DNA of 5,706 bases from Opitutia bacterium (GTDB lineage Bacteria > Verrucomicrobiota > Verrucomicrobiia > Opitutales > Seribacteraceae). Below, one piece after another: positions 1 to 5,706 of this stretch (its first letter is position 1; each line of letters starts with the position of its first letter). The notes beneath the pieces are model-generated. The model ran no database searches and was not told the DNA's origin. It was given only the letters and a program-made list of their open reading frames with translations. The DNA is taken from assembly GCA_002692605.1 (NCBI GenBank), contig NZLE01000121.1, forward strand, positions 1 to 5,706, in the 5' to 3' direction. The position numbers were made by a program, and so were the translations under genes.

Positions 1-299
1 CTCCAACGGTTTCCGCCGTCGATCTGACCGTTAAGACTGAAAAACCCACCACATACGAAGAAATTTGTCGAAAAATGAAAGAAGCCGCCTCCGGTCCCTT
101 GAATGGTATCCTCGAATACACCGAAGATGAAGTTGTTTCAGCGGATTTCATACATTGTCCGGCCTCGTCCATTTTTGACGCCGGATCCGGAATGGGGCTG
201 AATGAAACTTTCTTCAAGTTGGTTTCTTGGTATGATAACGAATGGGGCTACAGCAATCGTTGCGTTGATCTTCTCAAAAAAGTTTCCGCTCACCTTTAA
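1..299 (+). CDS. gap: glyceraldehyde-3-phosphate dehydrogenase, C-terminal part (5' end outside window)
   Basis: About 98 C-terminal residues are present, read from position 3; the gene enters from the left edge and ends at TAA 297-299. The enzyme converts glyceraldehyde 3-phosphate, NAD(P)+ and phosphate to 1,3-bisphosphoglycerate in the cytoplasm. Family signatures are clear: [10 protein letters not shown] at the left edge, the [20 protein letters not shown] stretch, [13 protein letters not shown], and the C-terminal [11 protein letters not shown] block, whose Asn contacts the nicotinamide. The catalytic Cys and its His partner lie upstream of the window, so activity and NAD versus NADP preference cannot be judged. 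The frame is intact and the length from these motifs to the stop is normal. It is followed on the same strand by pgk and tpiA, whose enzymes act on its product and its substrate, so a glycolytic operon is very likely. Confidence 0.96.
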   Translation, partial: PTVSAVDLTVKTEKPTTYEEICRKMKEAASGPLNGILEYTEDEVVSADFIHCPASSIFDAGSGMGLNETFFKLVSWYDNEWGYSNRCVDLLKKVSAHL

Positions 300-313
300 A
301 CGTCTCAATTTCG

Positions 314-331
314 GCTCCCCATTGATGGAGC
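314..331 (+). promoter_or_regulatory. small hairpin in the gap-pgk spacer that would cover a GGAG
   Basis: GCTCC at 314-318 is the reverse complement of GGAGC at 327-331, giving a 5-bp GC-rich stem with an 8-nt loop. The right arm contains GGAG, the only Shine-Dalgarno-like string in the 62-nt spacer between gap and pgk. No T-run follows, so this is not an intrinsic terminator. It could modulate ribosome access or be an mRNA processing or stability element, but a 5-bp stem can easily occur by chance. Confidence 0.25.
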
Positions 332-361
332 GTGCGCTGATGCTTGAACGTTCCCTTTCTT

Positions 362-369
<8 letters not shown>
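325..369 (+). CDS. possible leader mini-ORF overlapping the pgk start
   Basis: A short frame reads [14 protein letters not shown] and stops at TAG 367-369, five bases beyond the first base of the pgk ATG (362). The better-placed start inside it is the ATG at 340, which sits 9 nt after GGAG (327-330) and would encode MLERSLSYA. pgk itself has no Shine-Dalgarno, so terminating ribosomes from this frame could re-initiate on pgk. This is inference from spacing only: the peptide matches nothing I know, and a frame this short is expected by chance. Confidence 0.2.
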
Positions 370-1561
<1,192 letters not shown>

Positions 1562-1578
1562 ATTAGTACCTTTTTATT

Positions 1579-2349
1579 ATGAGCAGGAAATACCTTATTG
1601 CAGGGAATTGGAAAATGAATAAAACCGCAACCGAGGCTGTGGACTTGGTCCATGAAATCAATGCGTCGGTTGGTTCCCAAAACAGTGTGCAGGTCTGCGT
1701 ATGCCCACCTTTTACCTCTTTGGCTAAAGTTTCCGAACTGATTGAGCAAACCGAGGTATTTCTGGGAGCGCAAAATATGAACGCAGAAGCATCCGGAGCT
1801 TTTACGGGAGAGGTTTCTGCTGAAATGTTGAGGGATTTATACGTTTCTTTCGTCATTCTCGGCCACAGTGAGCGAAGGCAGTTGTATGGAGAAACCAATG
1901 AATCGATCAATCGTAAGGTTTTGGCTGCCATCCACAACAACCTGAAACCCATTTATTGCATTGGCGAAACCTTGGAGGAACGAGAAGCCGGGCAAACCCT
2001 CGAAGTCGTTCGCTCTCAAGTTCGTCAAGGATTGGCTGACTATCCCGCCTCCTCCGTTGAGCATTTGATTCTGGCCTACGAGCCAGTTTGGGCTATCGGA
2101 ACCGGTAAAACCGCTACGGATGAAATGGCACAGGAGGTTCATGCGGATATAAGAGTCGTTCTTTCCGAAATGTTCGGCGAATCCGCAGCATCGACGGTTA
2201 GGATTCTTTACGGAGGATCGATGAAGCCAGAGAATGCTGCGGGATTGCTTGCCCAACCGGATGTGGACGGAGGTTTGATTGGAGGAGCGTCTCTGACCTC
2301 AAGGGCATTTTTAGGGATCATTGAGGCTGCGACGACAGCCTCTAGTTGA
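1579..2349 (+). CDS. tpiA: triosephosphate isomerase
   Basis: A 256-residue TIM-barrel enzyme that interconverts dihydroxyacetone phosphate and glyceraldehyde 3-phosphate, feeding the dehydrogenase upstream. Visible motifs are GNWKMNK (9-15, with N10 and the catalytic K12), LGHSERR (94-100, electrophile H96), AYEPVWAIGTGKTA (166-179, catalytic base E168 followed by the mobile phosphate-gripping loop 6), YGGS (211-214) and the phosphate-binding GGLIGGASL (231-239). Length and residue order are normal, with no insertions or breaks. ATG 1579 is firm because GNWKMN follows after only eight residues. The 17-nt spacer from pgk is A/T-rich and has no Shine-Dalgarno; translation may rely on coupling or an unstructured leader. 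The stop codon is 6 nt from the stop of a convergent gene, so this should be the last gene of the glycolytic unit. Confidence 0.98.
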   Translation: MSRKYLIAGNWKMNKTATEAVDLVHEINASVGSQNSVQVCVCPPFTSLAKVSELIEQTEVFLGAQNMNAEASGAFTGEVSAEMLRDLYVSFVILGHSERRQLYGETNESINRKVLAAIHNNLKPIYCIGETLEEREAGQTLEVVRSQVRQGLADYPASSVEHLILAYEPVWAIGTGKTATDEMAQEVHADIRVVLSEMFGESAASTVRILYGGSMKPENAAGLLAQPDVDGGLIGGASLTSRAFLGIIEAATTASS

Positions 2350-2360
2350 TTGCTTTTATT
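2323..2360 (+). terminator. possible weak intrinsic terminator at the end of tpiA
   Basis: GAGGCTG (2323-2329) and CAGCCTC (2336-2342) form a perfect 7-bp stem with a 6-nt loop inside the last codons of tpiA. A T-rich tail, TTTTATT (2354-2360), starts 11 nt after the stem, which is farther than in a strong intrinsic terminator. Read on the minus strand, the same stem is followed by a mixed sequence without a T-run, so it does not obviously end the convergent operon. Its position at the junction is right for a terminator; its quality is modest. Confidence 0.3.
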
Positions 2361-2853
2361 GTCCGGCTTCTTCTCGAATACGGATGAGGTCGGCCAATAC
2401 CTCATCCGGGTTTAATTTGGCTTTTACCTTATGGTATGCCTTTATGATTTTACCGTCTGGCCCCACGAGGAATGAGCTGCGGTGAATGCCGTCAAATGTC
2501 CTGCCCATGAACTTCTTTTCTCCATAGACTCCAAAGGATAAGGCGATTTGGTGGTCCTCATCCATGAGTAAAGGATAGGGCAATTTGTTCTTTTTGATGA
2601 ATTTTATATGGGATGCAGGGGAGTCCCCGGACACCCCTAGTACCAAAACTTCCAGGGCTCGGTAATCTTGAATCAAATCCCTGAAGCCACAAGCCTGCGC
2701 GGTACACCCTGGGGTATTGTCTCTGGGGTAGAAATAGATCAAATAGCTTGTGCCGAGCAAAGAAGACTTGGAAATCAAGTTGCCCGATTCATCACGAGTC
2801 GAAAAATCAGGCACCTCGTCACCCGTATTTAGTGGCTGCGCTTTCCCTTTCAC
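2356..2853 (-). CDS. bcp: cytoplasmic Bcp/PrxQ-type thiol peroxidase (peroxiredoxin)
   Basis: A 165-residue peroxiredoxin that reduces hydrogen peroxide and organic hydroperoxides using thioredoxin-type reductants. Visible are GDEVPDFSTRD near the N-terminus, the active-site string YPRDNTPGC (42-50, PxxxTxxC) with peroxidatic C50, and resolving C55 five residues later, the spacing that defines the PrxQ/Bcp class with an intramolecular disulfide. HRSSFLVGPDGKI (124-136) carries the conserved Arg (R125). There is no signal peptide, so it should act in the cytoplasm. The start is GTG 2853-2851: an in-frame stop lies eight codons upstream with no other usual start between. This GTG overlaps the yhbY stop as GTGA, implying translational coupling. 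It is the last gene of a minus-strand operon that also encodes an exported paralogue. Confidence 0.95.
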   Translation of the reverse strand: MKGKAQPLNTGDEVPDFSTRDESGNLISKSSLLGTSYLIYFYPRDNTPGCTAQACGFRDLIQDYRALEVLVLGVSGDSPASHIKFIKKNKLPYPLLMDEDHQIALSFGVYGEKKFMGRTFDGIHRSSFLVGPDGKIIKAYHKVKAKLNPDEVLADLIRIREEAGQ

Positions 2854-3119
2854 GATTCTCTTGCGAAAGATGCGGTTTTACCGATCATGGAGATAAGTTC
2901 GGCCTGAAGTTCTTCTTCCAATTCCTTGGCTTGATCGATTCGGATTTGCTTTTTTGCATTCAGGCTAACCTTGACGATTCCATCCTTATCCAGAGGTTTG
3001 CGAACTTCAAGGAGGAGAGCTCGAGTGATGCCTCGCTTTCCAACCTTTACGTCGACCGGTCGTGTTTTGGCGATGGATTTAAGGTTTTTCCTTACTTTTC
3101 CCGGGCTCGCTCGATTCAC
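2850..3119 (-). CDS. yhbY: YhbY-type RNA-binding protein (CRM domain), ribosome assembly
   Basis: An 89-residue single CRM-domain protein. In the family, YhbY binds precursor large-subunit RNA and helps 50S assembly. The fold order matches: an N-terminal basic helix (KVRKNLKSIAKTR, 8-20), the loop GKRG (27-30, the GxxG RNA-binding motif) followed by ITRALLLEVRKPLDKDGIVKVSL, a helix around 63-75, and the closing strand ending in IGKTASFAR (79-87), the counterpart of IGKTLVLYR in the E. coli protein. It is slightly shorter than E. coli YhbY at the C-terminus. The start is GTG 3119-3117: the codon immediately upstream is a stop, and the first helix would be lost with a later start. It overlaps the upstream peroxiredoxin stop and the downstream bcp start by 4 nt each (GTGA both times). 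Finding it between two peroxiredoxins is unusual compared with the E. coli neighbourhood. Confidence 0.88.
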   Translation of the reverse strand: MNRASPGKVRKNLKSIAKTRPVDVKVGKRGITRALLLEVRKPLDKDGIVKVSLNAKKQIRIDQAKELEEELQAELISMIGKTASFARES

Positions 3120-3682
3120 TTAAGATTTTTCTCCTTGAAAAGACTTAGCAGCGATGAACTGTCCTGAGCTGCGTTTACCCGATCGTTGACGAAGAGTATT
3201 TTTCCTTGCTTGGAGACTACGAAAGTCCACCTTTTGGCGGTAACTCCGCGTTTCAAGGTAACTTTTTCTCCATTTACAACTCGCTCGATCTGTCCGCCTT
3301 TGCCTGTTGGAACCCCAAAGGTTTTGGCAATCTTCCCTTGAGGGTCAGAAAGCAAAGTAAGGTTTAGGTTTTCGGCTTTCTTGAAGAGATTGAGGTTTTC
3401 TGGGGAATCTCCGCTAATGGCAATTACCTCGACCCCCCATGATCTCCACTCCTTCTCATGGTCACTGTAGGCGCAAGCCTGCTTGGTACACCCTCCCGTC
3501 ATTGCGGCAGGGTAAAAGTAGACAATAAGATGCTTTTTGCCGAGAAGCGATGAAGATTCCCAATTAATCCCGTCGGAAGAGAGCGCGGAAAAGCCTGGGG
3601 CTTGGTCACCCACTTCGAGGGCAAAACTTGCGGATAATCCGAGCAAGTGAAGTAAGAATAATGCGAACAACGATTGATTCAT
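3116..3682 (-). CDS. exported PrxQ-type peroxiredoxin
   Basis: A 188-residue thioredoxin-fold peroxidase with a probable Sec signal peptide: a hydrophobic stretch over residues 5-20 ending SASFA, with likely cleavage near A21. The mature part starts LEVGDQAPGFSA. The active site reads P58-A-A-M-T62-G-G-C65, so PxxxTxxC is intact, with peroxidatic C65; C70 is the resolving Cys, with the same five-residue spacing as in the downstream paralogue. R151 in KRWTFVV is the expected catalytic Arg. Gly replaces the usual Pro of TPGC. The signal n-region has no Lys or Arg, which is odd, but a stop lies two codons upstream of ATG 3682, so no longer start exists. A role in periplasmic or envelope peroxide detoxification is inferred; its electron donor is not encoded here. 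Its stop overlaps the yhbY start as GTGA. Confidence 0.9.
   Translation of the reverse strand: MNQSLFALFLLHLLGLSASFALEVGDQAPGFSALSSDGINWESSSLLGKKHLIVYFYPAAMTGGCTKQACAYSDHEKEWRSWGVEVIAISGDSPENLNLFKKAENLNLTLLSDPQGKIAKTFGVPTGKGGQIERVVNGEKVTLKRGVTAKRWTFVVSKQGKILFVNDRVNAAQDSSSLLSLFKEKNLK
3131..3136 (-). promoter_or_regulatory. strong ribosome binding site for yhbY
   Basis: On the minus strand this reads AAGGAG, 11 nt before the GTG at 3119. It is the best Shine-Dalgarno in the window and lies inside the end of the upstream peroxiredoxin gene. It supports the GTG start and shows that yhbY can recruit ribosomes itself as well as by coupling. Confidence 0.6.
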
Positions 3683-3731
3683 CCATTATCCACTAGTTGA
3701 TTTCCAGCCGTATAACAAGGAAGGAACTACA

Positions 3732-4433
3732 TTACCATGGAATTGGCAGACCGTCTTCTCCTATGAATGTCCCCGTATCTTCCAAGCAGAGATTCTCAAT
3801 GGTCGTTCTCAACAAACGAACTGATTCCTCAACTTCATACTTGGCTTGGTCTCCTCCCATGTCGGTTTTTACCCACCCGGGACTGAGGGAGACAACGCAT
3901 ATGCCAAGTGCTTTGAGGTCGAGGGCAGCTTGTTTGGTGAGCATATTCAAGCCGCTTTTGGAGCATTGGTAGGCAATGGCGCCGCCAAGTTGGGTTTCTC
4001 CACGCAGGTCGATGGATCCGAGTCGGGAAGATAAATTAACCACAAGAGGGCTTCCGGAAAGCCGCAGGCAGGGTAGGCAGGCGCGCAGACAGAGAAAGGC
4101 TCCGACGACATTGGTTTGGTAAATTCTTGCGAAGGAGTCTTCGGTGATCTCATGGAAATTACGCCAGTCGATAATTCCCGCATTGTTGAAAAGGAGGTCA
4201 ATGGGTTGCCTTTTGGAATAAAGATGGGAAAGACAGGAGTTGACGGAATCATTCGAACAAACGTCCATCTCCAAAAGATCAAGTTGATCATATGAATCCA
4301 TAAGCGAATTTAGCTCATCGGCGTCGTCGGGGTTTCTGCATGAGGCAATTACACGATTTCCGCAAGAAAGTGATTGTCGGGCCATTTCGAAGCCAATTCC
4401 CCTGCTCGCCCCAGTTATGAAGATCGTTTTCAT
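3732..4433 (-). CDS. short-chain dehydrogenase/reductase, C-factor/sniffer-like carbonyl reductase
   Basis: A 233-residue classical SDR with one Rossmann domain. Visible are the nucleotide-binding TGASRGIG (7-14), the acidic MDV turn (56-58), NNAG (83-86), helix Asn N108, catalytic Ser at 135/136 in NLSSRLGS, and the Y155-x-x-x-K159 pair. PGWVKTDMGG (185-194) and the C-terminal GEDGLPIPW are typical of the sniffer/C-factor carbonyl reductase group. It should reduce carbonyl compounds with NAD(P)H, with R11 and R33 favouring NADPH; the substrate is unknown. It has ten cysteines (C24, 32, 59, 67, 115, 119, 122, 157, 179, 216), many for a cytosolic SDR. ATG 4433 opens directly into the Rossmann motif; no Shine-Dalgarno is visible. 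It is 49 nt upstream of the exported peroxiredoxin on the same strand and probably leads that operon. Confidence 0.93.
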   Translation of the reverse strand: MKTIFITGASRGIGFEMARQSLSCGNRVIASCRNPDDADELNSLMDSYDQLDLLEMDVCSNDSVNSCLSHLYSKRQPIDLLFNNAGIIDWRNFHEITEDSFARIYQTNVVGAFLCLRACLPCLRLSGSPLVVNLSSRLGSIDLRGETQLGGAIAYQCSKSGLNMLTKQAALDLKALGICVVSLSPGWVKTDMGGDQAKYEVEESVRLLRTTIENLCLEDTGTFIGEDGLPIPW

Positions 4434-4470
4434 ATTCTGAGAACTATTCGCTTTTCACCGACCGAGCAAG

Positions 4471-4491
4471 GTAAGAGAATTCTTTACTCTT
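4471..4491. repeat. imperfect inverted repeat between the divergent reductase genes
   Basis: The palindrome AGAATTCT (4476-4483) is flanked by GTAA (4471-4474) and TTAC (4484-4487), which are also complementary with one bulged G at 4475. In an alternative register AAGAG (4473-4477) and CTCTT (4487-4491) are inverted with a 9-bp spacer. The position in the 97-nt divergent intergenic region suits a dimeric regulator. There is no second copy in the window and no regulator gene nearby, so function is speculative. Confidence 0.3.
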
Positions 4492-4513
4492 CCAATCAAT
4501 TTGATTTTGCCGT

Positions 4514-4541
4514 TTTATAATGATTTGCCGATGAAATTCAA
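4514..4541 (-). promoter_or_regulatory. possible sigma-70-type promoter for the dehydrogenase operon
   Basis: On the minus strand TTGAAT (4541-4536) is separated by 16 bp from TATAAA (4519-4514). Transcription would start near 4507, giving a leader of about 74 nt before ATG 4433. The -35 box lies inside the first codons of the divergent aldo/keto reductase. The -10 shares the TTATAA core with the plus-strand promoter. The match is fair and no data on this organism's sigma consensus are available. Confidence 0.35.
4516..4521 (+). promoter_or_regulatory. perfect -10 box close to the aldo/keto reductase start
   Basis: TATAAT at 4516-4521 matches the consensus exactly. No good -35 lies at 16-18 bp upstream. 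Initiation at the usual 6-8 nt downstream would fall at about 4527-4529, leaving only two to four nucleotides before ATG 4531, so the mRNA would be essentially leaderless. That fits the absence of a Shine-Dalgarno there. Confidence 0.4.
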
Positions 4542-5526
4542 AGAACTTGGAAATTCAGATTTAGTCTTGTCCCAAATAGGTTTGGGCACTTGGGCAATTG
4601 GTGGTGGAGAATGGGGTATGGGTTGGGGTGATCAGGACGCAAACGATTCCGTTCTTACTATTTTGGAAGCCTTGTCGATGGGGATTAATTGGATCGATAC
4701 GGCTCATGCATACGGTTTCGGGGAGGCTGAGGTTGCAGTGGGAAAGGCCTTGAGGGAGTGGAAAGGCGATGAGGTGATTGTAGCAACCAAATGCGGAGTC
4801 TTGCCCATGGAGAATAAGAGACCGAGGAGATTTATCTCCGCGGAAACGATTCGTGATGAGGTGGAAGGTTCGCTTCGAAGAATCGGTAGGGATTGGATTG
4901 ACCTTTATCAAATTCATTGGCCCGAGCCCATCGAGAATCTGGCGGAGTCTTGGCAGACTCTCCAAGACCTTAAAAGAGAAGGGAAGGTGCGTTGGGTAGG
5001 GGTTTGCAATTGTTGGGCTGATCAACTCGAAATATTGGAGGGCATTGCCCCCGTAACCTCCAACCAACCCATGTACAGCATGTTGGCCCGTGAAATCGAA
5101 AAAGAAGTTCTTCCTTGGTGCGCCTCGAGGGGAACCGGAGTTTTGGCCTACAGTCCCATGCATTCCGGTTTGCTCACCGGTAAGGTTTCGCGAGAATGGT
5201 TGAATAATCTTCCCGACAACGATTGGCGAAAGCACAAACCCGACCATCCCGTGGTTAAACCCCTGCAAAGCGAGGATGGAATGAAAGCCTTTTTGGAATT
5301 CCAAGAGCAGTTGAAGAAATTTGCCGATGAAACCGGGAGAACTGTCGGGCAGTTGGCGGTGGCATGGACTTTGAGTCGAGATGAAATCACTTCATCGATC
5401 GTTGGGGCTCGCCGAAAGGGTCAGATTGCCGAAACCGTTAAGTCGGTTCAGCTTAAGTTACTTCCAGATGAGCGGGTTTTTCTCGATCGTATAATAAAGA
5501 GTTTCTCCGGAGAAAATTTAATATGA
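4531..5526 (+). CDS. aldo/keto reductase, NADPH-dependent type
   Basis: A 331-residue TIM-barrel oxidoreductase. The catalytic tetrad is complete: D56 and Y61 in DTAHAYGFGEAEVAVGKAL, K87 in ATKCG, and H129 in LYQIHWPEP. The N-terminal KELGNSDLVLSQIGLGTWAIGG and the C-terminal SSIVGARRKGQIAET (288-302, cofactor phosphate-binding region) are typical of bacterial AKRs of the IolS/YhdN/Tas-like groups. It should reduce aldehydes or ketones with NADPH in the cytoplasm; the substrate cannot be told from sequence. Triose-phosphate genes nearby make methylglyoxal a reasonable but unproven guess. ATG 4531 is chosen because the family begins at about MKFKELG; a TTG at 4501 would add ten unlikely residues and lies upstream of the TATAAT box. 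It is divergent from the dehydrogenase gene, and its stop overlaps the next start as ATGA. Confidence 0.94.
   Translation: MKFKELGNSDLVLSQIGLGTWAIGGGEWGMGWGDQDANDSVLTILEALSMGINWIDTAHAYGFGEAEVAVGKALREWKGDEVIVATKCGVLPMENKRPRRFISAETIRDEVEGSLRRIGRDWIDLYQIHWPEPIENLAESWQTLQDLKREGKVRWVGVCNCWADQLEILEGIAPVTSNQPMYSMLAREIEKEVLPWCASRGTGVLAYSPMHSGLLTGKVSREWLNNLPDNDWRKHKPDHPVVKPLQSEDGMKAFLEFQEQLKKFADETGRTVGQLAVAWTLSRDEITSSIVGARRKGQIAETVKSVQLKLLPDERVFLDRIIKSFSGENLI
5509..5513 (+). promoter_or_regulatory. ribosome binding site for the last gene
   Basis: GGAGA lies 9 nt before ATG 5523, inside the last codons of the aldo/keto reductase gene. It is good in sequence and spacing and is the main support that the basic open frame at the right edge is a real gene start. 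Confidence 0.55.
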
Positions 5527-5706
5527 GTGATAAGGAAGAAAGAAAAGTAAGCGGTAAGAAGGACGCTTATCGTGGTAGGAGTTCCAGGAATAAATCCGGT
5601 TCCAGGACTAAGGACAATGCCGTGGATCGGTCTTCGAGCGTTGCTTCAGGGAGCAAGGCCACAGGGTCTAGGCGTGGGAACCAAGAGTCAAAAGGAAAAA
5701 AAACGC
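5523..5706 (+). CDS. N-terminal part of a basic, disordered protein of unknown function (3' end outside window)
   Basis: Sixty-one codons are open to the right edge, starting with ATG 5523, which overlaps the aldo/keto reductase stop as ATGA and is preceded by GGAGA. The segment has 10 Lys, 8 Arg and 13 Ser, plus many Gly and Asn, and no Leu, Ile, Phe, Trp, Pro, Cys or His, so it should be intrinsically disordered and able to bind nucleic acid or acidic partners. I do not recognise it. Basic low-complexity N-terminal extensions of this kind occur on RNA-modifying enzymes, helicases and ribosome-associated proteins, so it may be only the tail of a folded enzyme encoded beyond the window. A run of eight A near the end (5696-5703) could be a slippage or sequencing-error site. 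Confidence 0.7.
   Translation, partial: MSDKEERKVSGKKDAYRGRSSRNKSGSRTKDNAVDRSSSVASGSKATGSRRGNQESKGKKT

Noticed and set aside
314..331. Hairpin considered as an intrinsic terminator between gap and pgk
   Set aside because: The stem is only 5 bp and no T-run follows; kept only as a weak translation-related candidate.
344..361. TTG at 344 as the pgk start, adding six residues
   Set aside because: The family N-terminus matches a start at ATG 362, and the only GGAG is 13 nt from 344, a poor spacing.
2850..3119. Small basic protein considered as a DUF167/YggU-type protein
   Set aside because: The GKRG loop followed by IT, the IVKV strand and the terminal IGKTASFAR match the YhbY/CRM fold instead.
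2748..3167. Plus-strand open frame of 139 codons across bcp, yhbY and the exported peroxiredoxin
   Set aside because: It crosses three well-supported minus-strand genes and has no family resemblance or start signal.
3683..3731. Possible internal promoter in the 49-nt gap before the exported peroxiredoxin (TGTTATACG on the minus strand)
   Set aside because: Only four of six -10 bases match and no -35 was found; read-through from the SDR gene is a simpler explanation.
4501..4530. TTG at 4501 as the aldo/keto reductase start, adding ten residues
   Set aside because: The added residues are not part of the AKR fold, no Shine-Dalgarno precedes 4501, and the TATAAT box lies within this stretch.
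4561..5304. Open frame of 247 codons antisense to the aldo/keto reductase
   Set aside because: Fully covered by a gene with an intact catalytic tetrad; the antisense product shows no domain features.

Overview
The window looks like ordinary bacterial chromosome at moderate GC. It is densely packed and holds no tRNA, rRNA, CRISPR array or insertion sequence that I can see. Lineage cannot be fixed from the sequence. The gap-pgk-tpi order, several genes without a Shine-Dalgarno, and a secreted PrxQ with a TGGC active site would fit Verrucomicrobiota or Planctomycetota relatives. I hold that only as a weak, memory-based guess. The exported peroxiredoxin has a Sec-type signal, which suggests a cell with a periplasm.

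Region 1 (1-2349, plus strand) is a lower-glycolysis operon: the 3' end of glyceraldehyde-3-phosphate dehydrogenase, complete phosphoglycerate kinase and complete triosephosphate isomerase. The 62-nt gap-pgk spacer is the only one with visible structure. It holds a small hairpin that would cover a GGAG, and a 9- to 14-codon mini-ORF that ends just inside pgk. Neither pgk nor tpiA has a recognisable ribosome binding site of its own.

Region 2 (2356-4433, minus strand) converges on tpiA with only 6 nt between stop codons. In transcription order it reads: sniffer/C-factor-like short-chain dehydrogenase, exported PrxQ-type peroxiredoxin, YhbY-type RNA-binding ribosome-assembly protein, cytoplasmic Bcp/PrxQ peroxiredoxin. 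The last three genes are joined by two identical 4-nt GTGA stop/start overlaps, so they are very probably co-translated. The result is a two-compartment peroxide defence wrapped around a ribosome-assembly factor.

Region 3 (4434-5706) starts with a 97-nt divergent intergenic region and then runs on the plus strand: an aldo/keto reductase with a full catalytic tetrad, overlapped by 4 nt (ATGA) by the start of a strongly basic, disordered protein that runs off the window. The intergenic region carries a perfect TATAAT close enough to the aldo/keto reductase ATG to suggest a nearly leaderless mRNA. The same symmetric TTATAA core can be read as a -10 box toward the dehydrogenase. An imperfect inverted repeat lies between the two genes.

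As a whole the window links triose-phosphate metabolism with two NAD(P)H carbonyl reductases and two thiol peroxidases, a plausible housekeeping and redox/carbonyl-stress neighbourhood. I do not see a convincing new defence or mobile system. The points most worth checking are the PrxQ-YhbY-PrxQ arrangement, the shared symmetric promoter and the pgk leader.
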